A program made the translations under genes and the position numbers. 59,189 bases of DNA, from assembly GCA_009801015.1 (NCBI GenBank), contig VHZZ01000682.1, positions 97,940 to 157,128 on the forward strand, read 5' to 3'. This document shows positions 33,593-45,114 of the stretch, piece after piece; position 1 is the stretch's first letter, and every line of letters begins with the position of its first letter. Below the pieces are notes generated by a model. It saw only the letters and a program-made list of their open reading frames with translations. It had not been told where the DNA came from and did no database searches. This stretch comes from Silene noctiflora (lineage: Eukaryota; Streptophyta; Magnoliopsida; Caryophyllales; Caryophyllaceae).

Positions 33593-36500
33593 CTAGTATT
33601 TAATAAGAGCAGGCAAAGCAGCATGAAGCTCTGACAGACACTGAAAGATCCAGTTGAGAAGTTGCTCTCTTGGTAGCTCTAAGAGTAGTTCAGCCTGGAA
33701 AAAAACAGAAACAAGGGCGATACTGAGAATTATCAAAAAGTAACAAGATAAATCTAATATCCACTTTATATCTTCTAGTGTATATCTTTCCCAACGGCAA
33801 GCTGGTCATCTAAGGTTATTTAATGTTCAGAAATATGACATCAGCTAAAATGCTGCTGTCGTGAAACATAAAAGAACGAGCGGAAAATGAAACAAAAAAA
33901 GTCATCATATCCTCATTTCCAAGGGAAAGCATGCATTATATAATGTATACAGGTTAGAATAATTTACCTTTATTTGTTTATCTTCAAACATCAGTGAGGT
34001 ACGCAGAACTTCAGAAGCCATTGATTCCTTTATAAGTTCGAAAACGTTTCTATTCATGTTTGTTTCCATGCCAACCATCCGTCCAGCACCATAAATACGC
34101 ATGATCCCAAGGTCGGCAGCCATCCTTTTCACATAGAGCTTCTTTAAAAGAATTCCCATGGCATGCGGCTCTTTTCCATATTGCCGCCTAAGATCCTCTG
34201 TGAACTGAACCAAACTCAAGATGTCTTTCTCTGCTGCCTTCTCGGCATCACTTATAAGTTCCATGGGATTCTCTAAATAATTTATATATTCCGAAGAGAG
34301 ATGAGGATTTATGTTTATGTCAAGCTGGCAAAGACATTGTAAGATAAAGCTAGTTAGAGTGCCATAAATCATGAACAATAGAATTGACGCTAGCTTGCTA
34401 AATTATGCTCTTTGAACAAGAAAGATAGTCCAAGATGAAAACATCCCCAAATATTCAAAAAATAGAATAGTCAAGGCTTTGAGCTTCTTGTTAGAAGCAT
34501 AATGCTCCATCTTTACGTAGTTTCTTACATGAAATGGAAATGTACTGAACTGATATGAATGGCTCGGAAGGAAAAAATAATGAATCCAAAGTAGTAAAAT
34601 ATAGGAGATACAAGATGAAACATACTATCCTCCTAAATTGAAGTTAAACACCCAAACATAAACATACTGTAATAACGTTTTCTTGATGCATTCCAAACAT
34701 TATGAATGATATGGTAGCATTGTTCAGATTTTCAAGATCTTATGCAGCTTCCGACAGGAATCCCGTAGAGCCTAATCTGACAGATATGAAGTGTCATGGG
34801 TGAAAATATTTTGTGCTAGTTATTTTTTCCTTTTATATGCAATTCTGGTCTACAACAGTAATACTTTGATTGTACTACCAACAAACCATTTCATACATCT
34901 TGAAAAACTTTCAAAACTTTGAAGAGCATTCAATAAATACCTGGACTTTTTGATACGGAACAGAGATAATACGATGTTCATCCACCTGCCAAACATGGTC
35001 ATATCAACTATTAGGTATACACATAATGGAAAACTGTGAATTTCAGAGTACCAGGGTCACTTGCCATAGCGCCCCATAGGCTCTCCCAACTAAGTATTTG
35101 TGTTACCTCCCTCTAATATCTCAGGAGGAACTTACCAACTGTTGACACTAACCACAGTACCACACCTAAATATTTTTAATGCTCCCTCCTATTCGTTGAA
35201 AATGCCTCATTTTCCTTTTTTGGCTCATTCAAGGGAATTTGCCCATTTCTAAATTTGGCAAGAGTTTGTTCACATATGGTCCTTTTTTTTGGCTCACTTG
35301 ATATTAATGCCAAAAGTAATTGGAGCAATTCCAACGAATAGGAGTGAGTACTGAGTACAATAGATGGCTTAAAAAGGAACATTTGTTGTGGAGAGGGCGA
35401 TGCAGAGAGGTCTTAAATGAAAATTTTGACTATGGCATATTATTAGTAGAACAAAACTTAGTAAAACAAAACATAGTAGCAAATTCATTACCTTGGACAA
35501 ACTCTCAAAAAGCATCTCAAAGAAGAGATCCATGCCCACATTTCCTACATCACCTGTTTGCTGCTCACCAAATATATTCCCAAATCCCCTAATTCCCATA
35601 TCTCTTTCAGCAAGCTGAAAACCCTGACCAAGTTCGCAATATTCTTCAAGGGCTGCAAGCCTCTCCTATATGTCAAAAAAATAAATTAAATTAGCCAATG
35701 TTGACGTCTAGAAAGGGTATCTGAAAACAGTTTAATATTCCAGGGAACATACCAGAGCTTCATCAGACAGAAGAGATTTGTCGGGGTAAAATAAGTATGC
35801 ATATGCTTCCTTATCTGCTCTTCCCACCCTTCCTCGCAACTGTTCAGTAGTAATCGCAACATCATAAATCAGAAAATAAAAATGATGGACATCAGAACTA
35901 GCAACTATCCATAAATACTTGACATATGGGAGCAACCCACTAACTGTACTAAGAAACATGTGACGAGGATATAGGTGATCTCACAAGTGATACTCTCTCA
36001 TACAAGACTTACAGCAACTATCCTTAAGTCAAGGCTGAAATATGGGGATACGTGTAAGCCAGATACTTAAAACATAGGACAGTATTTGTAGCCTGTCCAC
36101 ACTTTTCATGCTCTAACTAGTCATTATCTTCCATCATAACCAGAACATGCTAAGGCGTCCAGCAGTGACTATATCTTCATGACAATCAAGCTCCCAGGAC
36201 ATCCTCCAAGATAAGAAGAAATTTTAGAAAGAGAAAGGGCGTAATACAAAAAACCTATAAAATGCTACACTTCAAAACAACTAAATTGTAAGTATAGTTC
36301 GTTAACAGTACAACGTGACCGGTGTGTCCAATGCCACATAAATACAACTAGAAGCATCCTTCAGCTAGCCAAATTTAATGGCATGAACATATAAGGGAAC
36401 AGAGAGATGTAACGGCTTTCAGAACATGCCTGATATAGCTGTGAAAGTCCAAAAAATTGCACGTCTTGAATAATTATGGTGTTTGCATTTTGAATGTCCA

Positions 36501-39500
36501 AACCACTTTCTACTATATTCGTACATATAAGAATTCTTGTTTTTCCTGAAGCAAAATTTTCCATTGTGTCTTCAAGCTCCTTCGAGTATTGCTGCATTGA
36601 AAAAAAACAGGAGAAAGTTGGGAATCTAAGAAACACTCCGTAGAACACAAGCACTTATAATCATGACTGGCAAAGAGGCAGGACAAAGGGACGACAACCA
36701 ATAAAACTCGCTATCAAGGGGGAAAAAAAGAAGCGGCCATGAACAATTATTTTATTTCTAACTCACAGCTAATTTTGCCAAGGAAAGGAAAACAAACACA
36801 GCAAAACACAAGTTACAGCTACTGATATCAGGATGAGGCTTGACTTCCTTCAATACTTCCTTTTGAAACTTCTGGAGACCCCTGCGCTCTTGCTTCTGAC
36901 AGCGTGAAGGAAAACAAGTGTCCATGTTATGCTCTTATGTGCAAATTCATTGTTTTGCATCGGGTATCTTCATTTACATCATTTTTCGAGAATTTTGGTA
37001 CTACTCCCTATTGCCGTTGATGTAGATATTGAATTTCCAAGAAACCAAGTAATTCAAAAGATGAAGGTTTAATTGGACAAACCAAAGGGAAGCGAAGGGA
37101 ACCCAAGGGAAGTTGGGAAACAAAAATGACCCAAACAAGAGAACCTTGTGCACATGGGTTAACTTTGAGAGGCCATATCTCGAGTAAAAGAAAAGATATC
37201 AAGGTGATTCTTATTGGAGGTGAAAGCTCGACATCTCATCTTCCCAATCCGATCACATGCCTCAGCCGGACAATAAACATGGATTCACGTCCTTCCAAAG
37301 AAGCACACACATAGTATAATTCTTCCAGAAATAAATTCTATGAAGTGGGTGACTCAAGCCCACCTGGTGCAAGTTGCACCAAACCATCCCTAAAGACAAC
37401 ATAGGGTTTTAGTACCTAAAGATTTTCTCTGTTTCAAAAACTAGTTGAAAGGTTTTATTATTGACGATTTAGTCTTAGGACAAGATTCAAGCTTTTGTAA
37501 TCAAATATTGTCCTTAATTTAATGCAAGCATTCACCGTTAGCGTGAGAATTTTCTCTCCCCTTTTATTTAAGTTTGTACCGACTTCACCGTTGGTGGTTG
37601 TTAATTTCTCTCACTTGCTGCTAGTTACTTTTGCTCTCATTAGATTATTTCAGATAAAATTACTATAAAAACCCCATGATTCAATAGTGCACTTACCATA
37701 GGCAGACTTCCTAATCTTCCTTTATCTCATCCATAAAAAAAGGCTGATTATATGCAATTATTATGGTCCTTAATGAAGGTCATTGTGATGTTCAAAAATA
37801 ACCATCTTAAGCCAAATGTTTCAGAGGATACAATTCTTCATCCCAGAAATTTAAAATGGAAACTAGCTTGTTGTTAACTAAGAATACCTGCCCGTGAGCA
37901 ATGGCTATTTCAACATCTGGGAAAGATTGTTCTAGAAAACTCATCACTTCATCTAGTCCTGCAAAGTAACAAAATTAAATTAAACCAATAGCAAAATCAA
38001 GGGACCACAGATACTGTTACTAGCTTTACTAACAGTTTCGATGGAATTAATTATTAGTATCCCATGTGTTTGTTGCTGAATTTACAAGAAAAATGAAATT
38101 ACTTTGAAACAACAAGGAGTGCCACCCCTCTACGAGAGAAAGCCAATCACTAAACAATTAAGTCCTACTCTCCGAACTTCTAAGTCCTAACTCTTAAGGA
38201 TACCAAGAGAAAACTTACACAACAAGTAAAGACAAATACCCCTTCTAGAGTGGCAAAGTTTCACCTCACTTCAACTTCAAAATAATTATCTTAGATTAAT
38301 TTTTCAAAGTAATTTCATTTTTTAATCAAGCCAAAGACTAGTGATTTTTTGGCTTTGGAACTGGCTTATCGAATTCAGATAATCCCCAGCAACGTACGCA
38401 ATCTTACCCTTGTGCTGAAAATATAAAGAGGTTGTTTACAAACAGCCCATAATGAAATTCCTGAGAGTGTCCACCAACTACTACTTCACAGCATAAGCAG
38501 CTCAGACACTTTAGGGGGTCATTTTACATTATTTCATCATATTCTAATGTTTGCTTAATTCAATATGGATACATAACATCTAATATGCAATACACTCTTA
38601 AAACAGTTTTATCATAGATGCTAGGATATTAGGATATACCGTAAGTGTGAATTGTGAAGCTATTGACGATTACTAGAAATAGTGATATGTTGTATCAGAA
38701 AATATAAAGAATAGCATTTTACCTTTAATACGTGGAAGGACATAAAAGATCTGGCCAGCTCTATCCAGCTCATATTTAATTGCTGATACCACCTTGTCAT
38801 TACTGTACGCTGAAAGATGTGTCCTGATAGGGACTCTTTCTGGCGGAGGAGTAGATATTAAACTGCAAATAAACCAACATAATTAGGGCAGAGATTTAAA
38901 AAGACAATGCTATTTTCGAATATATTAAATGTTCCTTTACTTGTAAAGACACGACAGGGGGCGTACGAGGACGTATGATGTCAGAAGGTCAGGAGTGTAT
39001 AGCTGTTTGACACCCAAAGGAATAAGGATAACTACCGCCTTCAAGATACCAACAGACAGAGCATCGTATCAAGCATCTTAAACTAGCATAACTCAACAAA
39101 TTTCTTGCCAGTGACTATTCTTTTCTGAATAATCTTATGGTTCAACACTGAAATCATCTACTTCAAACTTTCACCTAATATATTTCAATTTGCACCACTG
39201 GCCTTTCATAGACCATGAAAAGCTCAAGTTTAAAAGGAAAACCATAAAAGCAGGCAAGCAGCAAATTACTCTTAAGATATTAATAGGAAAATAGCTGTAT
39301 CAATGAATAGAGAAAAGTTCAAGAAATAAGGATATGACATCCTTAAAGGAATTAGCAGGTTACTCTAAGATAACACAGGTAAAATAAAAGTCTACATTAC
39401 CTAGCATCACGAAACCCTGTCAAGGCTAGATAGAGAGTTCGAGGAATCGGAGTAGCTGACAGTGTAAGGACATCAACAGAAGTTTTGAAAGATGCTATCT

Positions 39501-42500
39501 TTTCCTTCTGCTTTACACCAAATCTCTACAAATGCAAGTAAAATTAGTTTAGAGAAGTCATCTGCGACTCTGCGTTGTGACTTATGAGTAAAACTAGTAG
39601 CTAGTTAAAATTGGCTGCATCATCAAGCTATAGCATTGAATATACAAATACATAGATTGGTTAACTTCTGGTTATCCAGACAGAACAACATGAAATAACA
39701 AATCCCTCTATCTATAATGATTCATAAGGTGCCACGTCAAACCGACTTTCAAAAGGCACACAGAGGACCCATGGCGACAGAGCGCAAGTCGTGAAGCAAA
39801 GGCGCAGCCCCATGCACAGGAGACGCACCATTTTAGCGAAACCATCTCTCTACCATGCTCAACCAATTCATTAAATTTGTATTTTCTTAAATTTAAGCAA
39901 CTATACTTTTTTGTTGGATTTTAAAAAGGGCTAACATGTGAAATACAGGATAGTGAGTTAGCAGCCTCTTCCCCTTCCCCGGGAAGACAAATCATATGTA
40001 TACCAAACCTATTACATCACAGTTTCAGTTTATATCGATCCGTACGACCAAACAAAGTAATCAGGAAACCCACATAAGAAAAGAAAGGGCAAATAAAATC
40101 AAAGGTAAATGCCATCCCTCCAAAACAGAAACAGCAAAAGGCCAAACCTGTTCTTCATCAATTACAAGGAGTCCAAGTTTATTGTAGACAACACGCTTTC
40201 CGAGAAGCGAATGTGTTCCCACAATAATGTCCAGTTCACCGTTTTTTATCATGCTTATGTATTCCTCTTTTTCCGGCCTTGTCTGCACATAGTAATCCAT
40301 CTATCAACCTCAAACTCATACAAGGGTTTGTTTGGATACAATAGTAGGGAGTGGGGGGATGGATTAGTGAAAAAGGAGTTAATCATATTTAGCTATTAAC
40401 GCAAGGCAAGTTAATAACTCTAACTTCTTTAAAAAATTGTTTTTAAGCTCTGAAGAGGGGAAGGAATCATATAGATATTGTTCCCAGCTAATAAATAGCT
40501 CCGAAAGCTTGGCTAATATGAATGTTATTGTTACTCAAACAATCAGAAGCTCCCATATAATGATTGATGCAGTGTGAGCAAATCATGATTACAAGGTAGA
40601 TCTCATGTCTCTCTACCATGCTCAACCACTTCATTAAAAGAGGCCATATCATCTCTCTTTATTTGGGACACCAAAGTTAAGGAGTAGGTCACTAATAGTC
40701 AGCAGAGAAGTTATAAGTGGGATAGAGGGAGTATTATATGACAACTACACCGATATCAAACATTGCGTGCTACTGTGATCACTTCATCCCACATAGAAGT
40801 AAGTATTCCCTTTAGTTTAAATGAACCAGCTCCCAAACTAGAATCAGGTTCGAGCTCAACGTACCTGAAATCTACTCAGAAGTCCAACCTTGATGTTGGA
40901 ATACTTGGAAAACCGATATGAAATAACATCAAAATGTTGCTTGGCTAACACAATAGTTGGTGCTAGAACCATAGCTTGTTTTCCTGCTGAAACAACACAA
41001 AAGATGGCACGTAGGGCAACTTCTGTCTTGCCAAATCCGACATCGCCACATATCAATCTGTCCATCGGAGTTTCTCTTTCAGTGAGATCCTTCTCTACAT
41101 CAATAAATGCCTGCAACAAGTGTCAAGGACCCTAACAGCAGAAAGTATCAACTATCTAATATAAATGTTTTAGGGGTCTTGAGATACTAGCCCACGATCC
41201 CACATAAACCATGTAATGATGCGGCTAAGTTTCTGATCACTGCCCTAATTTTCTCTTTTGTTTTGACCCACATACCCTACAACAGTTAACACTTAATTCT
41301 AACAAGCCCTTGTATGTTACATGGCTTTCATTAGTCTTGGAGATATCCAAAAGGAAATCAATTTAACCTTCAAACTCAACTGAAATAAATGAAGAAGAAA
41401 ATACTTCGTGGATGAAACTCTGATAGGCAGATTAGCAAACGTATCATCATGATTTAAGTGCAAAGTATCTTCAATGTTTGATAAAAGCAAGGCTTCCCAG
41501 GTGCAATATAAGAAGACAATGTTCTATTGCAAAAATGCAATGCAACCACTGAGAAGAAAGCAAGAGGCCAAAATCAAAGCGCCCAACTCCCCAAAAAAAA
41601 AATCTACATAGCTATCACTCTAATCCAGATACAAATCCTCCTCCTTAACCAACCAAAGGAAAGTAGTAGAGCTTCTCTTTAAAGTAGTCATAAAATTAAA
41701 AAGACAATGGCTTTCGTGAAACCCTACAAAAATATACCTGTTTTTGATCTGGAGTGGGCTCATAGGGAAATTGGGCCACAAAGTCTGCCACTGCATGACT
41801 TTTTGCATATGGAGGTCTCCTTTGCTTTAGTCTATGTAGATATAACTCCATCAAGTCAACCACCATCTTTTGAATAGCTACCTTTCCTTTTGTCCTCCTC
41901 CTTTCCCATGCGCTTGGATCACTCAACTTGCTAAGTGATCGTGGTTTTTTTGCTTCATTTGGACTAGAAAAGAAAGAAGACACAGAAAACTCGAGAACTG
42001 AAAAATTACATAATAAGAAAAACATTCAACAGTATGTAAATTTGAGGAACTATTAATTTATTTAAAGTTTGGCTAGGCCGGACGACTGAAAGAGTACACC
42101 TGCAAGGGGTAAAAACAGAGCCAGAAATTCAGCCGTCCCACACCACACCTTTGCAGCTGTGACCAATTATATTTACTACGGAAACTACCATCTAGCAATA
42201 CTTGGTGCTAATATTCCACTTTAGAATTGAGGGGGTGGGATTCGAATTTTGTTCACACTGGCTCTGATACCATGTCAAGAAACCATCTCAACCAAAAACT
42301 TAGCTTAAGCCCAGGGTTGAAGTCCCAAGATCGGTTTTATACTCTAACAATCACTAAGTCATACTCCCTCCAATCTAATCCAAAGGTAACATCTACTTTT
42401 GAATGGTCTTCGAGCCGACATTTGACCGGTTATTCCTTCATGTATACACAACCTTTTTTTTACGAAAAGTTATATTTTATGAAAGACTTTTTTGTAACAA

Positions 42501-44853
42501 ATCTAAATATGTTTGTTTCAATAATCAAAGTCTAATACTTTTTACTATATTCACGGTCAAAGTTTTTGAAAGTTGACCTCCAAAAAGTAAACGTTACCTT
42601 TGGCTTGGATTGGAAGGAGTAATTCACTATTTAGCACTGACAATGTGTTTTGAACACCAGCATAAAAGGTGTTAACTCTTGAGTAGTAGACATGCTGGCA
42701 ACCCTCCTAAGAGAATCGCCCGTGCAGTGAACTGTTGTACAGGCATTGTATGCCGGCTACTTACCAATTCCAGCAGGTCATTTCTGTATCCTAGAGGTAG
42801 ACCCCTCTTAGACATGTTCTAAGAGCATGTACACTGATGAAAAATGGAGAGCACCTATTTTGCTCTCCATTTGCACTCTCTCTCATTGGAGAGCTAACAT
42901 CAAATTTTCTTCTACAACAATAAAACTCTTAAATGTGCTCTCCATCTAAAATATTGGACCCACTTTTTTGTGTTTACATTAAAAAAACATTGCAAAATAA
43001 ATTTATACACTCACATATTAAATGGAGAGCTAGCTCTCCTTTGCTCTTCCCCAAGAGCACCAAGAGAGCTCCTCTCCATTTTTTTCCATGGAGAGCATCT
43101 TCTCTCTCCTTGGAGAGCTCCTATTGTAGGGGGAAAACACACTTTGTGTGCTCTCCATATGTAGGGACCATTTAGAGAGCATCATGGAGAGCACTTGGAG
43201 AGCCCTTATTACACATGCTCAAAGGGCTCCGTTGAGAAGAAGTATTACCAAAGTAATAGAGCTTAAACCAAGAAGAAAGAGGGGGAGATTGGTGATTAGT
43301 GGTGGAAGTGAAGGGTGGAAAGAGGAGATGATGGGGATTGGAGAACTATTATCCGTTTACCTCTATATGAAGGTAATGCATTCACCCTTTATTGGGGTAA
43401 GTGGGTAACTATTAGCCTCCCTTCCTCATTTCCACCTTTCACCACCACAATTTCCCCCCATTTTTTTGTTCATTTGAGCTCTACTTGTGCTAGTAACAAA
43501 TATCTAATAATCACCCCCAATGCCCCATTTCAGACAAGCCCTAATAGAGGATGAGAAACAAGATCATAAGCAAGAAGCCAAAACACTCGACTTTTTCTTT
43601 CAAAAATGCATACTAATAATTCTAACATAATATTCTAACTAGGATTATTAATTACTCTAATATGTTGCAAATTCTAAGAAAAATAATCTAACGGTTCTAC
43701 TCACTACAGATGATGAATATGATGAGTATTAATTGATTCCTAGTTGAATTTGATCTCAAGCCGGCAAAATATCATCTACAAGACTACACTACATTCAAAA
43801 CCTGGAAATCCGAAACTGACTCACAGTAAGCACAACAAAAATCCACCATCCTCCCTACAAACTTAAACTACAAAGCTTTAGAATTCCATCCACTATCAAC
43901 TAATCCAAGGTTAATCGTCCTCTAACAAGTCCTACTTACAAATTTACAATAGGTCACATGTTCAAATCCCCCCCACCTGCCACCTGGCCACCCCTTTATA
44001 TTGCATTAGGTACCTTATCTAACACCAAAACAAACAAACCACAAAACAACAATCACAACAATCCTATAATATAAGGATAAATGAAACATACTCCCTCTGT
44101 CCCCAATCATTTGTTTACCTTTATTATTCTTCGTGGGGATATTTTAATTTTAATCAAATGTAAAGTAATGATTGGGGCGGAGGGAGTAACATATACAAAG
44201 TCTACAAAAAACAAATGCAGAAGGAGGCTAAAAAAAGTAACATACAGATTATAACGGTAGAGCATACGAGAAGCCTGCTTAACAGGAAGTTTAGCCATAC
44301 CATCAGCATACTCAATATACACATACTCAATCGGTTGCGAACCGTCTTTCGGATCATCAAACTTAATCCCAACAAACCTCCCAATCCCAACTTTTTTATG
44401 AACAACATAATCTTCACTTTTCAATGTATAAGGATCAACTTTATAATTAAACCCGCCACTCCCATTTCCAACTTTACCCTCTTTATTAGCTCCTTTAAGC
44501 TTCTCCAACCCTTTCTGCTGCTGCACCTTCACTAATTGTATGTACTTCTCAGCTTCCTTTGAATCCATGGCGGGTTTCGAAGCGTCTCTTGACCCATTAT
44601 CCTTCCTAATTCTTTCATTTAACACCGAAATCGGGTCACTATTCGGATCAGGGAGTTTATGTCTTCCTGGAGTTGATTTTGTGCGTGAAATTCCTTGAGT
44701 GTAGGCTGAATTGCAGACTGGGAACTGGGGTTTTCGCCGTTTTCGACGACATGGGCAGTTTCTGGTGATTGTTAGGGTTGAGAATTGAGGGAAAGATACA
44801 AATTTTGGGGTGAAATTTGAAAATGGGAAAATGTGGAGTTTTGTTGCAGACAT
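33593..44853 (-). CDS. TRCF (Mfd)-like ATP-dependent DNA helicase, plastid-targeted type
   Basis: Thirteen exons in transcript order: 44853-44246, 41963-41738, 41110-40865, 40282-40148, 39525-39401, 38862-38723, 37958-37888, 36591-36430, 35839-35753, 35665-35492, 34985-34941, 34324-33968, 33694-33593. They give about 825 residues, as in Arabidopsis At3g02060 (about 823). Residues 1-50 are rich in S, T, K and R with almost no acids, fitting a transit peptide. A CarD/RID-like domain lies near 148-200 ([18 protein letters not shown]). Helicase motifs follow: Walker [10 protein letters not shown] at about 300-308, DEEQ at 402-405, SATPIPR near 428-434 and RGRVGR at 573-578, then a TRCF C-terminal domain (about 674-790). 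UvrB-like N-terminal modules of bacterial Mfd are absent. A role in plastid transcription-coupled processes is inferred. Intron 8 appears to use a GC donor. Confidence 0.93.
36839..37660. other. Odd sequence in helicase intron 7, possible repeat remnant
   Basis: Intron 7 (37887-36592) contains about 650 bp (37010-37660) unlike the neighbouring intron sequence. It is GC-richer and has two TTCACCGTT(A/G)G motifs near 37532 and 37583. It could be a remnant of an LTR-type element, but no boundary is visible. At 36897-36840 on the minus strand a short frame reads [19 protein letters not shown] do not recognise it. Confidence 0.3.
42362..42621. mobile_element. Stowaway-like MITE in helicase intron 1
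   Basis: The element is 42364-42619 with a ~27-bp inverted end pair (CTCCCTCCAATCTAATCC...GGTAAC and its complement) and TA on both sides. The TA duplication and TIR start fit Stowaway. Confidence 0.85.
42832..43222. mobile_element. MITE with GAGCATGT ends and GGAGAGC subrepeats
   Basis: The left end is AGAGCATGTACACTGATG and the right end is close to its complement (TTACACATGCTC). The interior has more than a dozen GGAGAGC or GCTCTCC motifs in both orientations. No target duplication is certain. It resembles in style the element at 21301-21719, whose ends are GAGCACCCACATT. Confidence 0.65.
43935..44030 (+). mobile_element. Decayed SINE fragment
   Basis: TTACAATAGGTCACATGTTCAAATCCCCCCC and the downstream TTATATTGCATTAG, then TCTAACACCAAAACAAAC, parallel the 3' two thirds of the SINE at 17670-17778 (GGTCACAGGTTCGAATCCCCCC, TCTATTGTAATAAG, TTAGACCAAAA). 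It looks like an older, diverged relative in helicase intron 1. Confidence 0.5.
44089..44188. mobile_element. Short Stowaway MITE
   Basis: The element is 44091-44186 (96 bp), with ends CTCCCTCTGTCCCCAATCAT and ATGATTGGGGCGGAGGGAG and TA on both sides. It lies in helicase intron 1, about 60 bp from the exon 1 donor. Confidence 0.9.
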
Positions 44854-45114
44854 TTATTGATAGTAATAGGGGAAAAAGTGAGATTTTTATTGATTTAGAG
44901 AGATGGGATTAATAGTTAAGGTTAAATAGTTGCAATTTGGGGGATTTTTTGAAGAGATTTGATAGAAATTGAATGTTTTTTGAGAGGGTTTTTGTGTTGG
45001 AGAGGGTTTAAGCAAACTGATAATGGATAAGCAATGGTGTTGAAAATATCTTTTTGTTTAGACAGACCGTTGATGGCAGTTTGCCAAGCGTTTTTTTTTT
45101 TTTTTTTTTCTTAT

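Noticed and set aside
36840-36950. Short minus-strand frame [18 protein letters not shown] in helicase intron 7 as an extra exon
   Set aside because: The helicase frame is continuous without it (HGQ directly to QYSK), as in the Arabidopsis protein, and no family is recognised.
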